64,000 bases of DNA, from the NCBI GenBank assembly GCA_022419385.1, contig JAJUBI010000007.1, positions 1,025,768 to 1,089,767 of the forward strand, in the 5' to 3' direction. The notes beneath the pieces were generated by a model. The model was not told the DNA's origin. It did not search any database and worked only from the letters and a program-made list of their open reading frames with translations. Positions 1 through 12,249 of this stretch are shown one piece after another. This DNA is from Paraconiothyrium sp. Pb-2020. Lineage: Eukaryota > Ascomycota > Dothideomycetes > Pleosporales > Didymosphaeriaceae. Position 1 is the first letter of the stretch. Every line of letters starts with the position of its first letter. Position numbers and translations under genes: made by a program.

Positions 1-2300
1 CGGTTTTTAATTTCAGGTCGGCGACAGCGCTTTCGGAAACCGAAGCTCGACATGGTCAGAGAGCGCGAGCGGGTGAGATTGTTGGATGGTCTCTAGTGAT
101 TGTAAGGGCACAAGACCCAGGCAGAACGAATACCAAAGGCTACGCTTTCCGGTGTGAACTCCTGAAGTTATCCATACGGCTCTGTACAGCTTGTAACGGT
201 ATCTGGGGTAGCTCTCATCGAGTGTGGTGACGCAGCTGTTGGTTCCAATGTCCACGGTAGCCGAGCGCGGACGCTAGTCCAGAACTGGAAAGCACGATTC
301 AGGGACCGGTTTGAAAGATTATTGATTCTGGTTGGCGAGGTGCATTGCTGCGATTCAATCACACCTCCTGCTTGAGCCTTCTTGCACAGCGCCAGAAGAG
401 CAGGCTTCCATGTGCTGGGTAGGCCTCTTTCGGGTGCCTGTCAGTGGTCGCTCAGCGCTCAAAATAGATTCACAGCTGAGGAACGCGCATGAAGATGTTA
501 ACTATGGGCCGGTCTCTCAGAAACGGTTCGTGATTCAGATACAGAGGGACAAAAGCATGTTCCCCACAAGGGTGCGATATCTACCCTCGGGCGGCCATGA
601 AACGGGTCGAGTAAATGAAAGTAGATGAGCTCCATGCAAGCCTAATGTCAATCCCGGTGCTCACGTCTACCTGTGATATACACATGACTATGATGGATGC
701 TCGTGAAATATGTTTGTTTGAAAACACAAAGCGTACACTAAGACGCTACAGTAAACACATAACGACGTACGAACGGGCGGGCCATCGGGATGATGTTGTT
801 CGATGCAAGCCAACGTCCCCGAAGAGCATGTCTCGCGCTTACACACATGAACGCCCTCCGCAAAGTGGACGTGCTGAGCTCCGTCGGCGAACCGGCGAAC
901 GAGGTCACGGGTCTAGAAGAGCAATCGAAGGGGCGCGATGACATCTGGGTGTCCCCAGCGGCGCACTTGACACCGCCACCTCCGTCCTTGTACCTGGAGC
1001 ATGCAGGACCGATCAGGCAACGTCTGGAGGAGAAGTCCGTAGATGTGCAGTTCCGTCGGCGGCCTTAGCCAGCATCTGGTGGCTTTCCTAGCTGGGACGA
1101 CACGGTGATTGCTGCTCGTAGAGGCTGTTGTTCCTCGCATGCAAACAAGAGCAAGTCTGTGTGTCCATGGACTCTATACCCCCTTTGCTGCCACAGACAG
1201 CCCACGGCGAAAAAGGCCTCGGTAGGTCCACCTGTCGCATAACGACGCGAGCTGCAAGCGGAAGGTCTCGGTTTCAATAGCGCTGAAGCTTTCCGTACCT
1301 TTGCGTAAAAATGCTCAGCGCGAACGGGTTCGACTCGCCGTACCTGTACTGGGTGTCGGGTCTGAAACACCACCGTGCAGCGTCCAGCGACTTGGCGCCA
1401 GATGCCGGCCAAGCGACGGCCATGGGGCTGGACGTAGCGGCGCGCGGGAAGCAAAGAGGTAAACTGCTCCTGGGGAAGCCGACGTCTACTTTGGGACCGT
1501 TCGCCTGCAGGGGCAGCACCGAACGTCTCACGGCTCGCTGGAAGCGGCGTCTTGTTGGGTGCCGAGGCGTGCCAGCACACGCACCGCGGGCTGCAGTCTC
1601 GGGGGTGAGGACGTCCAGGGTTCCGAGAGAGCAGGCGAGAGACAGGCACGGCGGGAGGCAGGCGAGAGACGAGGCGAGAGACAGGCACGGCGAGAGGCAC
1701 AAGAGGTGGGCAAACGGCGGCCAACGACGTATGTTCGCGGGCGGGGCTGCTGTAGAGCCAAATCGGGCGCGCGTGGATCATTGGACCCGCTCATTGGGCC
1801 CGGTACCTGCATATCCAATGGCGCTATGTATACCCACCGTTTCAGAGCGCTTCGGACGGCTCGACCTCACTCCACACCCTGCCAGGCACTGCGACGGACC
1901 TGCCATGGGGCCCGCTTCTGACGCCTGTGGGCACGGGAGCGCGCGACAAGGGCACCCCGTTACCACTCCGTGGCTGAGCACTATGCTCGATTCCCCAATC
2001 ACCGACCATGCCTCTGACTCCGTTTCAAGCACCCGTTTCAAGTCCGTGCCTGGGGAGAACAAGAGGTAGGTATATCTATCTCTGCTTTGTCCCGCCATAA
2101 CGTGCTTTCTTCTCCTCATCACAGCATTCACTTTCTTATTTGGTATTCCATTAAGGGTGTGCGAAGACAAAGTCATTCGTTTTCTTTGTCTCTTCTTCCG
2201 TGTTTAATCTCAATTCACTCTCATTAAGCTGGTCTACACCACATAACAGTCTTGGCACTGTTGTCTTTCGCTTCTCGACTATACTTTACATCAATTCATA
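1..2300. other. GC-rich left flank without a supportable gene
   Basis: I see no convincing gene here. Several open frames overlap on both strands around 1.0-2.1 kb, but they are Arg/Pro/Ser-rich, lack recognisable domains and look like by-products of GC-rich sequence. A short tandem repeat lies at 1634-1692. The last 200 bases are T- and C-rich and probably hold the promoter and leader of the CFEM gene that starts at 2301. Confidence 0.55.
1634..1692. repeat. short tandem duplication, about 39-bp period
   Basis: A 20-base word beginning GGCGAGAGACAGG occurs at 1634 and again at 1673. A partial copy (GGCGAGAGAC) lies between them at 1661. It looks like a local slippage product in GC-rich non-coding sequence. 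Confidence 0.6.
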
Positions 2301-4318
2301 ATGAGGGCTTCCATTGCTCTTCTCCTTTCTGGCCTTGCTGCCCAGCAAGTTGCCGCCCACTGGGACCGTCAAGCCTCCAACTACAACACCCCCGGCTACA
2401 ACAACAACGAATGTACCGACAAGCAGAAGGGTGGATACGATTGGTCTGACCTGAACGACGGTGACAAGCCCGGCAAGTACGACGACTTCGACTTCGGAGG
2501 AGATTGGTCTTGCTCCACCAAGAAGTTCGGCAAGCGTGACCACCTCACCAAGCGCACTTTCTCAGCCAAGGCTATCACCAACTCTTGCGGCAAGGAGAAG
2601 CCTGCTTCTTTCAGCTGCGACCAGAAGAAGGAGGGTTTCTCCTTGACTCACATCGACGTCTCCGTGGACCATGATGCCGACCTTGACTTCCACTACAAGA
2701 TGAAGGATGGCAGCATCTGCAAGCAGCGCGCTTCCTGCAAGAAGGAGGGTACTACCGTTCAGAACACCCAGTGCGGTGGTGCCGAGTCCGTCGATGTTTA
2801 CCTCGGCAACTCCAGCGAGGGCCGTGACGACTGTGAGATTGGCTTCCATCAGATCGGCTTCGACTGCAACCCCGGAGAATCATACACTCCTCCCCCTCCT
2901 TACACTCCCCCGGTGACATCTGAGGCCCCTCCTTCCAGCTCAGAGGTGCCCCCGCCAGAGTCCAGCTCCGAAGTCCCGCCCCAGAGACCACGCCTCCTCC
3001 CCAGACTACCGACTCACCGCCGCCTCCGGAATCCAGCAGCGAGAGCGTCAGCATCAAAACTCCCATCTGCGGCTACGGATCGTGCAACAGCGGGTACACA
3101 AACTCGACTGCTCCTCCCACGCCGCCTGAGACCCCAGTTAGCAGCACCGAAATCCCGCCCAGCAGCACCCCGGTCGAATCGACGCCTGTGGAGTCTACGC
3201 CTGCTGAGTCTACTCCCGTTGAATCTACGCCTGCTGAATCTACGCCTGCTGAGTCCACTCCCGCCGAGTCCACCCCAGCTGAGTCCAGCCCGGCTTCATC
3301 CACCCCTCCCCCATCGGAGACAACCCCAAGCGGCGAGTGCGGCGGATATGGCCAGCCTGCCTGCGAAGCTTCGTCTACGCCTGTGGAGAGCCAGCCCGCT
3401 GAAAGCACTCCTGTCGAGAGCCAACCCGCTGAGAGCACCCCCGTTTCTTCGGCACCTGCTGACAGCACCACGCCACCAACGGAGACCGCCCCGGCAACCT
3501 CCTACAACGCTACTGTGCCCTCCTCCCCGGTCTCTTCCCAGCCACCCACTGTCACACCTCCTCCCGGTGGCTACACTCCTCCCGACTGTCTGCCCAAGTG
3601 CCTGAACACCTGGCTCAAGATCAAGTCTGAGTGCAAGGATAACACTGACTCTGCCTGCTACTGCAAGGTCCCCGACCTCACTGATAACGTCATCGACTGC
3701 GTCAAGGCTTACGGTACTGAAGAGGAAGTCAAGCAGGCTCTCTCGTACTTCGTCGGTATCTGCGCTCCTCAGATCCCCCAGAACCCTGGAATCATCGACA
3801 AGTGCACTGACGTGCCGCTTGCCCCCCCGACCGCCCCTGTCACCTCTGCTCCTGAGACTCCTGCTACTACTGCTGCTGGCGAGACACCTGTTACTACCGC
3901 TGCTCCTCAGCAACCCACTACTCCTGCTCCGGGACAGCCTGAAACTCCCGTCACCACCCCTGCTCCCGCCCCCGAGCAGCCCAGTGACATTCCTTGCACC
4001 ACCATCACCTACGGTGGCTCTTCCTACACCGTGCCCCAGGTTGGCTTCACGACCGAGACTCCTGGTGCTCCCGGTGCCAACCCTACCGAGCCCATCGCTC
4101 TCTATCCCGCTGCTCCTACGCCGGCTCCGGCTCCGGCCAACCCTACCGCTCCCTACCCGGTCGCTTCGGGCGCATCTGGCTTCACATCTGTCTCTTACCC
4201 CACTGGCACTGGAGCGCCTAACACTCCTCCTCCTTCGGAGTTCACTGGCGCGGCCTCTGCTCTGAACGTCAAGGCCGGTATGGTCTTCGGTGCCGCCATC
4301 GCTTTCTTTGCTCTGTAA
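2301..4318 (+). CDS. secreted GPI-anchored CFEM-like cell-surface protein, apparently frameshifted
   Basis: An intronless surface protein. Residues 1-20 are a signal peptide (MRASIALLLSGLAAQQVAAH). Next comes a Cys-containing domain of about 170 residues, then Pro/Ser/Thr-rich linkers with ESTP repeats, then a CFEM-like module (about 3585-3810: CLPKC, ACYC and further spaced cysteines), a second P/T-rich stretch and a hydrophobic C-terminus typical of a GPI signal. CFEM proteins sit at the wall or membrane; some bind haem iron or act in host interaction. The N-terminal half reads in one frame and the C-terminal half in another. The switch falls in the C-rich run CCCGCCCC at 2975-2982. Adding one C there gives 673 codons including the stop and joins PPESSSEVPP to PETTPPPQ with no change of composition. 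No intron of suitable size fits. It is either an assembly error or a real frameshift. Confidence 0.8.
3165..3306 (+). repeat. in-frame 15-bp minisatellite coding for (A/V)ESTP
   Basis: About eight near-identical 15-base units encode the pentapeptides VESTP and AESTP in tandem inside the CFEM-like surface protein. A second, looser set (VESQP/AESTP) lies at about 3379-3450. Such arrays change length easily by slippage. Confidence 0.75.
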
Positions 4319-4760
4319 ATGTGTCCGATTGTCCGGGCGATAATGGTAATGGATGTGCATAGCTTGAATATATTCCCTTGAAGCATGTTAATGGCGCAGT
4401 TTGGATTACCCACTTGGATGGATGGATGTGAGAATGAATCACATCCTCATTATTGGTAATGCCTATTTCTCAGTATCTCCTAGTGTTATCTACATAGACT
4501 GAAATCGTACATCATCGCCCAACTTCTGATTTCCTCATTTGCGTGAAATGTGCACATGATCGAAAGCCAACCTTGGAAAATGGTGACTGCTCTCGTGAAG
4601 TTGTGACATGGAAGAGCCAAGTGCAGGGATCGCTTGTCGTACGACATGATTGGCCGAGGCTATCGACGGCAGATCGACGTCACTGAGCGCGCGCGAAACT
4701 CACATCCTAGTCCTTTCTTGTTGATCCTCCTCTCCAGCTTGGAAACCCCACGGCGGCAAC
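4319..4760. other. intergenic, CFEM 3' side to NCA2
   Basis: Nothing recognisable. It must hold the 3' UTR of the CFEM gene and the promoter of NCA2. Bases just upstream of 4761 (CTTTCTTGTTGATCCTCCTCTCC) are pyrimidine-rich as in many fungal leaders. Confidence 0.6.
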
Positions 4761-6968
4761 ATGAGTCTTGTGGTCGAGTATGTTGCGCGTAACGCTGTCT
4801 AAGTACTGCTTCGCTAATAATAGATAGTCAGATCCGGCGCATCGACAGCCAGCTCGACCGGTTGCAGCTGTCGACAGCCAACAACGACGACGGTGCATTC
4901 GCAATAGCCGCCGAAGACATCCACGACCCGCACCAAGTAGCGCGCATAGAACAACTACAGCGATTGATCAAGAGTTTGTCAACGACGAACTCGTCGAAGC
5001 ATTCTCTTGTACCAGCGAGCAGGATCCGGTCAATACTGCAGGAAGCAGATATTTCCTCCCAGTGTGCAACGTGCGCGTACCTGTTCGAGCAGGATGATTC
5101 AGGCAGTCAACACAGGCAGTCGTCCTACGCGCACGTGTCTTCTTACGAACACGAGCTCGAATGGCTTTTGTTGAGCAAAGCTACCACGCAGGCCTATGGC
5201 TCCGTCCTTTCCACGATCCTCGAACAGACCATTCCGCTTGAGGATGATATATGGTACTGGGATGACATAATTTCGACTTACCGCTTCGCTGGTCTTTATT
5301 CGATTCAGACCTCTCCCATTCGGCTATACAATTGGTCTAGAGATGTTTATCGCGATGTAAAGGACAAAGGAGGACGGCTTGCGGTAGACGGCTGGAGGGA
5401 ATTCTACTCGCTTGTGAGGGACACAATCAAGGATCGAAATGTCAGGGAGATTCAACGAAGAGTTGTCAGCCCACTCGGTGTGGCACGAAATGAGGGCAGG
5501 AAGAAGAGCGCTGCGTTAAGGCGGATCAAGATGAAGAATGCCAATGCTCTAGGACTTTTGCTAGGCGAAGGTCTCGGCAGCGAGAGGTAGGCTTGAAGCT
5601 CCCTGTGCAAGCCGACAAAGCTAACCATTCCCAGCATAAATGATGAAGGCGTCCAGTCGCCCAGCCAATACAGCACTTCGGAGAAGCAGCATCGATGGAA
5701 GAGCACAGTAGCGAAGAGCATCGCACTCATGGATGCCGTCATACACAATGTCAACGACGCTGATCTACATGTCGATAAGTTCGACGATTCTGTCGCGGCC
5801 ATTACCCAAGACGATCATTACTATGAATTACACGAACCCTCAGGAGAACGCACCGCGACATCGCTCAAGCCTGCTGATGTTGTCGCGAGACTGGACGGCC
5901 TGCTTAGCCATGCCCTACCCGCATACACCTCCAATTTTCAAGCCGCTGTCCGTGAGCATGGTCGACCATCACGTCTCGTTCGTTATTGGTTGCCGGTCAC
6001 GATAGCTCTTGTCTCATCCACCACCGTTCTTCGTATCGTAATCAACCGCAAGGAAGAAATACTCACATGGGTTCGCGAATTCGGTCAGACTGTCATTGAC
6101 TTCTGGTCGAATTGGGTCGTTGAGCCCACTAAGAAAGTCGTCGGCACCATCCGGCATGATGAGGATAGCGAAGTTTCAATACTCAGCAAACGAAGCTTGC
6201 AATCTGACAGAGACAGCCTCGAGCGTATGGTCGTAGACTTTGCGGTGAATAATCCCGAAGGACCCGCTCTCAACGAGACCCAAATTGCCGATATCCGCGC
6301 CAAAGTACGCGAAGGAGACCTGACGCCTGTTTTGAGAGCTTATGAAAAGGATATACAAAGCCCTGTGAAAGGGGCTATCATGGGTAACTTGGCTAGTGCG
6401 CTATTGATACAGGTACAAAAGACGAAGGTCGACGTGGAGGTGGCAATGAGTGGCATTGATTCAATTTTGAAGAGCCAGGAACTGCTGTTTGGGTAAGTTT
6501 TCGGTACGCTGATCAGGTATGTTGACTGATCTTTGGCAGGTTTATCGGTTTGACACCCGGTGTACTCGTGACTGTTGGTGTATATAGGTGGTTGAGAGGC
6601 GTGTTCAGTGGCCGAAAGGGTGTCAAGCAGTGGGCGCGACAAGGCCAGCTTCTTCTCATCTTGAGGTACGTCCACCACCGCTTCTGGATGCCAATAGCAC
6701 AAGCTGACGATCTCATAGAAACATCGACCGCATACTCGTCGGAGCTACAACGAACGAGTTCGGGGAGATCTACTACCGCGATCATGGTCTGCTGCTCTGC
6801 GAAGTTCATTTACTAAGACAAGAAGCCAGCAGAGTGCTTCCACGCCGTATTTTCCAAGAGTTTTTGCAGGAGGTTGATGAGCTAGTCAACATCCAATCTG
6901 GGCTAGAACGACAGCAGAAGGTGGTTGAGCGGATACGATGGGCCTATTCAAGGTGGTTCACCTCTTAG
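4761..6968 (+). CDS. NCA2: NCA2-type mitochondrial protein (control of ATP synthase subunit expression)
   Basis: Five exons: 4761-4777, 4828-5586, 5635-6492, 6540-6665, 6719-6968, giving 669 residues. The first exon is only 17 nt (MSLVV plus two bases). Splicing it restores the family start, an N-terminal MSLVVDQIRRIDSQLDRL. All introns are GT-AG and 47-53 nt; the first carries a GCTAATAA branch site. Nca2 of yeast is a mitochondrial membrane protein needed with Nca3 for correct expression of Atp6/Atp8. Here a hydrophobic segment (about 5975-6030) is followed by a soluble domain and a second hydrophobic stretch after the third intron (FIGLTPGVLVTVGVY). The C-terminus (NIDRILVGATTNEFGEIYYRDHG) is the most conserved part. 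The length agrees with fungal orthologues. Family assignment is from recognition of the sequence; the role is inferred from yeast. Confidence 0.88.
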
Positions 6969-7671
6969 AAAGTTGCAGGTAAACACAAAGGTCTGTACAT
7001 TAAGCGTGCCTTGCTTGGCAGGGTGTAGAGGGTTGGTGCATTATTTCGAATTAAGCATAAACAGTTTATCCAGTATGGAAGATGCAGCTATCAAGCCGTT
7101 ATATCTCGACTGTTGAGCTATGACAGCTGCCCTGCCCGTGTGCAGGTCGCGAGTCATCTGAGCCGGTACCCGTGCTCGTGTCGAACATAGGTCGGCTACA
7201 GGGCATATAGGTTTCGAAGCGTTGAGAAGCGTTGAGAAGGGAGCTTAAATGGTATATCCCAGGTAATACTAGCAGCGATGCATGATCAAACCTTTGGTCT
7301 GATACCGCATCCATTAGCCTGCCTTCACGAGCCTTGGTACCGGCCCCCGGGTTCGACAGGGCCCTGAATGAGATGTGGCGCATGTGTGTCTTGGCACTGG
7401 CGCTTGAGCAGCGGCAGACGACGTAGGTACCCACGCTTCACGACGCAGCGACGCAAACAGATCGCCCCAACTCCTCGCGACGCACTTACTTCCACGACCG
7501 CGCTCCAACGCTGCTGACCATACGCTTCTCACACCCCGGGCACCACCGCGGCTATCTCCTTTCGGCCATCCACTACACAGCCCGATTCAACCCCGAGGCC
7601 AACGCGGGCGGGTGCAATACCGCAGCCTATTTGTAAAGACGACCCGCGCGACCTAGCGCAAACATACCACC
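6969..7671. other. intergenic, promoter of the Sec4-type Rab gene
   Basis: No gene seen. The right half (7430-7670) is C-rich and probably carries the promoter and leader of the Rab gene at 7672. Confidence 0.6.
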
Positions 7672-8519
7672 ATGGCAGGCACACGCAACTATGATTTCCT
7701 CGTAAGGGCACCTCTGCGCTTCTGGCGACTCGCACACCCTCGGAACCAGGCAGCTTGACCGCCCAACCCTCCGCCCCTCTTTACTCTGCTACACCCTGCT
7801 AACCCTGCCGATTACACAGATTAAGCTGCTCTTAATCGGCGATTCGGGCGTAGGCAAGTCCTGCTGTCTGCTACGATTCAGCGAAGATTCCTTCACTCCA
7901 TCCTTCATCACGACCATTGGAATCGACTTTAAGATCCGGACCATCGAGCTCGATGGCAAGCGTGTGAAGCTGCAAATATGGGACACAGCGGGTCAGGAAC
8001 GGTTCCGCACCATCACCACCGCGTATTATAGAGGTGCTATGGGCATCTTGCTGGTGTATGATGTGACGGATGAGAGAAGTTTCAACAGTATGTCGCCCTG
8101 ACGCCAGTGCCTACGTAGCGCGCTACTATACTATGGTGCAAAGAGCACATTTCATAGTTCCCAGAGGGTATATTATATGCTAACACGCGCTATTAGACAT
8201 CCGCACCTGGTTCTCCAATGTCGAGCAGCACGCCACCGAAGGTGTCAACAAGATCCTCATCGGCAACAAGTGCGACTGGGAAGAGAAGCGCGCCGTCTCC
8301 ACCGAGCGCGGTCAAGCGCTCGCAGACGAACTTGGCATACCCTTCCTCGAGGTCTCTGCAAAGAGTAACATTAACGTCGACAAGGCCTTCTACAGCTTAG
8401 CCGCAGATATCAAGAAGAGGCTGATCGACAGCGCGAGAACAGAACCCAGCACAAGCAAGGTAGACGTAGGGGCGGACGCGAGCGGCTCGGGAGGTGGTAT
8501 GGGTGGCAAATGTTGCTAA
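7672..8519 (+). CDS. SEC4: Rab GTPase of the Sec4/Rab8 family (exocytosis)
   Basis: Three exons (7672-7701, 7820-8087, 8197-8519) give a 206-residue small GTPase. The G motifs are complete: GDSGVGKS at residues 17-24, the switch I threonines in ITTIGIDF around 40-47, WDTAGQE at 64-70, NKCD at 123-126 and EVSAKS for base contact. The protein ends in GGKCC, with the last two cysteines as the double geranylgeranylation site. The effector region and RSFNNIRTWFSNVEQHA are typical of fungal Sec4/SRGP1, which brings secretory vesicles to the exocyst at hyphal tips. The start is fixed by a first exon ending NYDFL just before the IKLLLIGD strand. Introns of 118 and 109 nt are longer than most in this window. 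Confidence 0.95.
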
Positions 8520-9432
8520 GAGGGGGAGCGGATGGAGCACGCACGTTTCGGCTGCGTTCGATGGTGCTCCCGCGACAGTGACGGCAAGGGAGGCTGATTG
8601 CCGAACCCATTGCATATCTTTCCGCGGAGAGGCTACGCGGGTTCAGCACCGCGTCACTCAAGGCACAGCGCTGTCGATGATCACGTTAGGTGACATTTTG
8701 TCGCATGTCGGGAGCAAGGCACGCGCACATTTACTCATTCCCCTATCTTCTAACTTTTCTTGAATGGACGTTTCTGCTTGTCTCTGCACATTGGAGTTCT
8801 GGGGACCGGCGGGGATAGGCTTAGCTGTCGGTATGTTGGTCTATACTGTTAATGGCATATTGTACATTCAATGCATCCTCTCCTTCGTCATGTGTGATGT
8901 CAACCCAATATAATCCAGGACTTCACCAATCATAATACGATCGCGATCCTAGACTATCGCAGTGCCATCTAAGACATTCACGCCACCTACACGCTGCGGA
9001 CCGGCCAACTTGACTCGCTCGCCACGCTCATAGCACACGACGCAGGGACGGGCGAGACGGGCATGGCAAAGTGGTATGCTGTTCTCACAATTGCATGTTC
9101 ATGATGCGTGGTACGTCTGCTTGCGGTGCCTCTGGTAGGCAGGAAAGTGAGACAGCTCGGAGTTCTCTTCCTGTCAATCATAATTGGACCAGGTGGTTAG
9201 TCTAGACCCAGGAACGGTCGGTCGCGTAGCGAGGCCTGAATGGACTTTGTGGAGGATGGAGTATGAACCGAGGATGATATGTAAGGTTTGCGTGAGCGAA
9301 TGATAATTCCACATTCATGCAAGATACAATTCGATTTAAGGCTCGAGCCAATGTTCACCGTTGAATTAGTATCTTCTATTTTCCTCCTGTCTCAATTTTC
9401 CCTTTCTCCACTTCTCTCTATTGGCATTTGTT
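8520..9432. other. intergenic, convergent 3' ends
   Basis: About 0.9 kb between the 3' ends of the Rab gene (+) and the MFS gene (-). It must contain both 3' UTRs. I see no coding signal, RNA gene or repeat. Confidence 0.6.
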
Positions 9433-11368
9433 CTACAGACTCGCCTTCCCCCTACTTTCAAACGGCAAAACCAACACCAATAGCCCGCTCGCAATAAACA
9501 ACGCTCCACTCACGTAGACGGGTGCACTCGTCTCCAGGTTCGCGAACATGGCCACGATGGGCGCCATGATCCCAAAGATGCGGTTCGCAGAGGCCGTGAT
9601 GGCGTTACCTGTGCCGCGGTCCTTGGTGGGGAAGATTTCTGGAGTGTACGAGTAGAGCACCGCGTACATGATGTTGGACATGAAGTTATAGGCGCAATTC
9701 CTATCTTCATCTCAGCAGTGAATGGTGGGAGGGATCATGGAAGAGAGGAAGACTGGAGACAGGCAAACAGAAAAAAGAAAAGGAGAGAAAGGACAGGGAG
9801 ACATACCACCCCAGCAGACTTGCCGAGTTCAGCGCCGTAGTCGAGCAGAAGAGAAACACGCCGGTCAATACTGTGCTCGCAGCAAGCGTCTTTTTCCGCC
9901 CGAGACTCGGCCGCTCGACGAGGTATCCACCAAGTAGACACCCTGGGATACCTAGCACGGCGATGATCAGGCTGTTGCGGTACGTCAGGTACGTGGATCC
10001 ATCGCCGAAGTCCGCGCCTCGCGTGGCTTGAATGAAGGGGAGGAAGGCGTTGTACAAGGGAAAGCCGAGGCCGATGAAAGCCCAGACGAGGGTTATGAGG
10101 GTGGTGCTGTAGGCCAGTTTGGGAGTGGCGAAGAGCGCTTTTACGTGGGTTAGGTTGATCTTCTCCAAGTTGCGTTTTACGGCTGCGGAGGCGTGGGAGC
10201 GCTGCGGTATAGTGCCTGGGGCGGCGAGGCTGTTGCAGGCTTGTAGTTCGTCTAGGGTAAGCGTAGAGGTTTTTCCGTTGCGGCGTGCAACTTCATGCAC
10301 AACCTTGACAGCTTCGGCGTCCTGTCCCTTACCCATGAGGAACTTTGGAGACTCATAGATTGTGAAGAAGATGAAGCGTCCGAAGAACATAGCCATTGCC
10401 ACGCCGCCCAACACGATCATGAAGTACCGCCATCCCATGTTCATGCTCTTTGTGCAGGTATCGTCCGTCTCTTGACATGTCAGATCACCCAATAAAGGCC
10501 ATGCTACCAGCGTAGCGAAGACCTGCGCGAGTGCCCAGTCGATGGATAGAACAGTCAAAAGCCATTGATGGCTCCCGGGTAAGAATTCCAGGAAGATGGC
10601 CGAATCAACAGGTAGGTTACCGCCTACACCAATACTCCACAGACAAGCGAAAACACCAATGGCCGCAAAATTTGGCGAGCCAGCAGCCGCAAGACCGAAA
10701 ACGGCGGTGATACCTATCGTGAGATTGAAAGCCCATCGGCGGCCAAAGATGTCGCAGCCAAAGCCCCAGAAGACGGCGCCGACTAATAGACCGATGTTCT
10801 GCGCGAGAGTGAGGTAGGGAGCTCGATCAGGCTTGAATTCGAGACGGATAGGCGGCAGGATGAGGGAGGTGGCGATGGGCCAAAGGTTATCTTGGGCCCA
10901 GCCGAAGCCGACGACTACGAAAAGCTGGGGGCTGCGTCAGCAAGTGTAGGTATGTTGGAGTCGAATGGAATATAGGGCAAGACTACAGGTCATATCGCTT
11001 GCGTGTTCGACCTTGCAATCCATGTTCGGTGTATAATTTGACGAGTATGTTGCAAAACTTGGCGTAAATCGAGGTCAGGTTGGATCCAGATAGACACCTT
11101 AATAGTGCACCGACCGGGAATACAGTGTCCTCCTAAGGTACCATCCAGACAATGATGCGATCCGAAACTCTCGCGCGTAAAAAAAAAACATCTTCCATCT
11201 TACCTGCCACTGATACCTCCCCATTCCAATATCCTGAATCGCCTTGTTCAGTACTCTCGCCTTGGCTTCGTATACGGGATCCACAGCGCCATCACCCAGC
11301 ACTGCATCGGGCGCATCCTGCAGCGCACTCACTACTATCTCTTCACCATCCTCATTCTCTCTACCCAT
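9433..11368 (-). CDS. MFS transporter, SV2/SVOP-like (sugar or organic-ion type)
   Basis: Minus-strand exons 11368-11204, 10924-9807 and 9700-9433 give about 516 residues. The first intron (279 nt) is long for this window but has a good donor (GTAAGA) and a CTGAC branch site. The soluble, acidic N-terminus ends in IGMGRYQW, the usual lead-in of fungal SV2-like carriers. About 12 membrane segments follow, with the MFS signature GFGCDIFGRR between TM2 and TM3, GGNLPVDSAIFLEFLP, a repeat signature ERPSLGRKK after TM8, and PTKDRGTGNA near the end. Substrate is unknown; relatives move sugars, carboxylates or small cations by proton symport. The start is the least certain part: the frame is open upstream to about 11470 but without an ATG, so I use the ATG at 11368. 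Confidence 0.82.
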
Positions 11369-12249
11369 ACCGAATGCACTCGAGCTCAGCAGGCCCTCCC
11401 TCTCTTCAAGTTCGTGCGCCACAATGCTGAACTTTGATAGTTCAGCTGCTCGCAGGTTGCGCGGCAGCTAAACGGAGTGTGCAGGCTTTATTATAAGTCC
11501 GATGTTGTGAGGCAGGGAGGGTTAGTCCATGAGTGTCGTTGGAACTGCCTGCTTCAGCTTAGTGTAGTGAATCCTGGCCGCAGGTTGGCGTTGAATACGC
11601 GATGTCGCAATCGGAGGCCGAGATTCGTTATCTGGTGTAACAATGCGAAGTAGGCAAAGAAACCCCTGTTCAGACCGCGTGCAGCTCTGAGCTCCAGCTG
11701 GATTTGCGTCGCTGGTGGCGAGATGGCACGATGAAGAAGGTGTGACATCGCATTCCGTTGATTGACATTCGTACAGGGTGAAACGGGATTGATTATGTAA
11801 ATGCTGGAGCACGCGGGAGCGCTCGAGGTCCGCCATGCAGATCGGCGCACCTGCGAGGTGATGGTCAGCGGAACTCGGGATCGGCAACGCCATCGTAGGC
11901 TAGCGAACCAGTATCACGCCTATTCGAACCGTCACCTCTGTACGGGCTGTCCGCCCCCAACAACCGTAGTCGAGAGCAATCACCAATCTCATTGACCAGC
12001 AGTCTTGTGCATCAAGTTACACTAGAATGATCCATACGTGAGCAATCTGATAAAAGCCTGTGTTTGTGTCCAAGGTTCAAATATTCGTGGTCGTCACTAT
12101 GAGCTGCAGGCCATGGACATTACGATTATTTCAGATCTGTTCCTCAGCATGTCTACAGCGCTATGCTTGTTGATACATAGCTATGCGACAGCGCTTGATA
12201 GGCGCTGAAGCATAGCAGCAAGACAAAGTTCGCCGAACCCCCCCATAGC
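11369..12249. other. intergenic between MFS gene and RPT6 3' end
   Basis: Upstream region of the MFS gene and 3' flank of RPT6. No gene, RNA or repeat recognised; the open frames on the minus strand near 11.5-11.9 kb have no domain and lie in the expected promoter. Confidence 0.55.

Noticed and set aside
1065..2176. Long overlapping open frames on both strands near the left end
   Set aside because: No domain, Arg/Pro/Ser-rich, mutually overlapping; expected in GC-rich non-coding DNA.
2900..3000. An intron to explain the CFEM frame change
   Set aside because: Donor/acceptor pairs with the right length modulo three are either about 26 nt, too short, or remove sequence that clearly belongs to the Pro/Ser/Glu linker.
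8501..8509. GGTGGCAAA, the yeast proteasome control element
   Set aside because: It lies inside the coding end of the Rab gene, far from RPT6, and is most likely chance.
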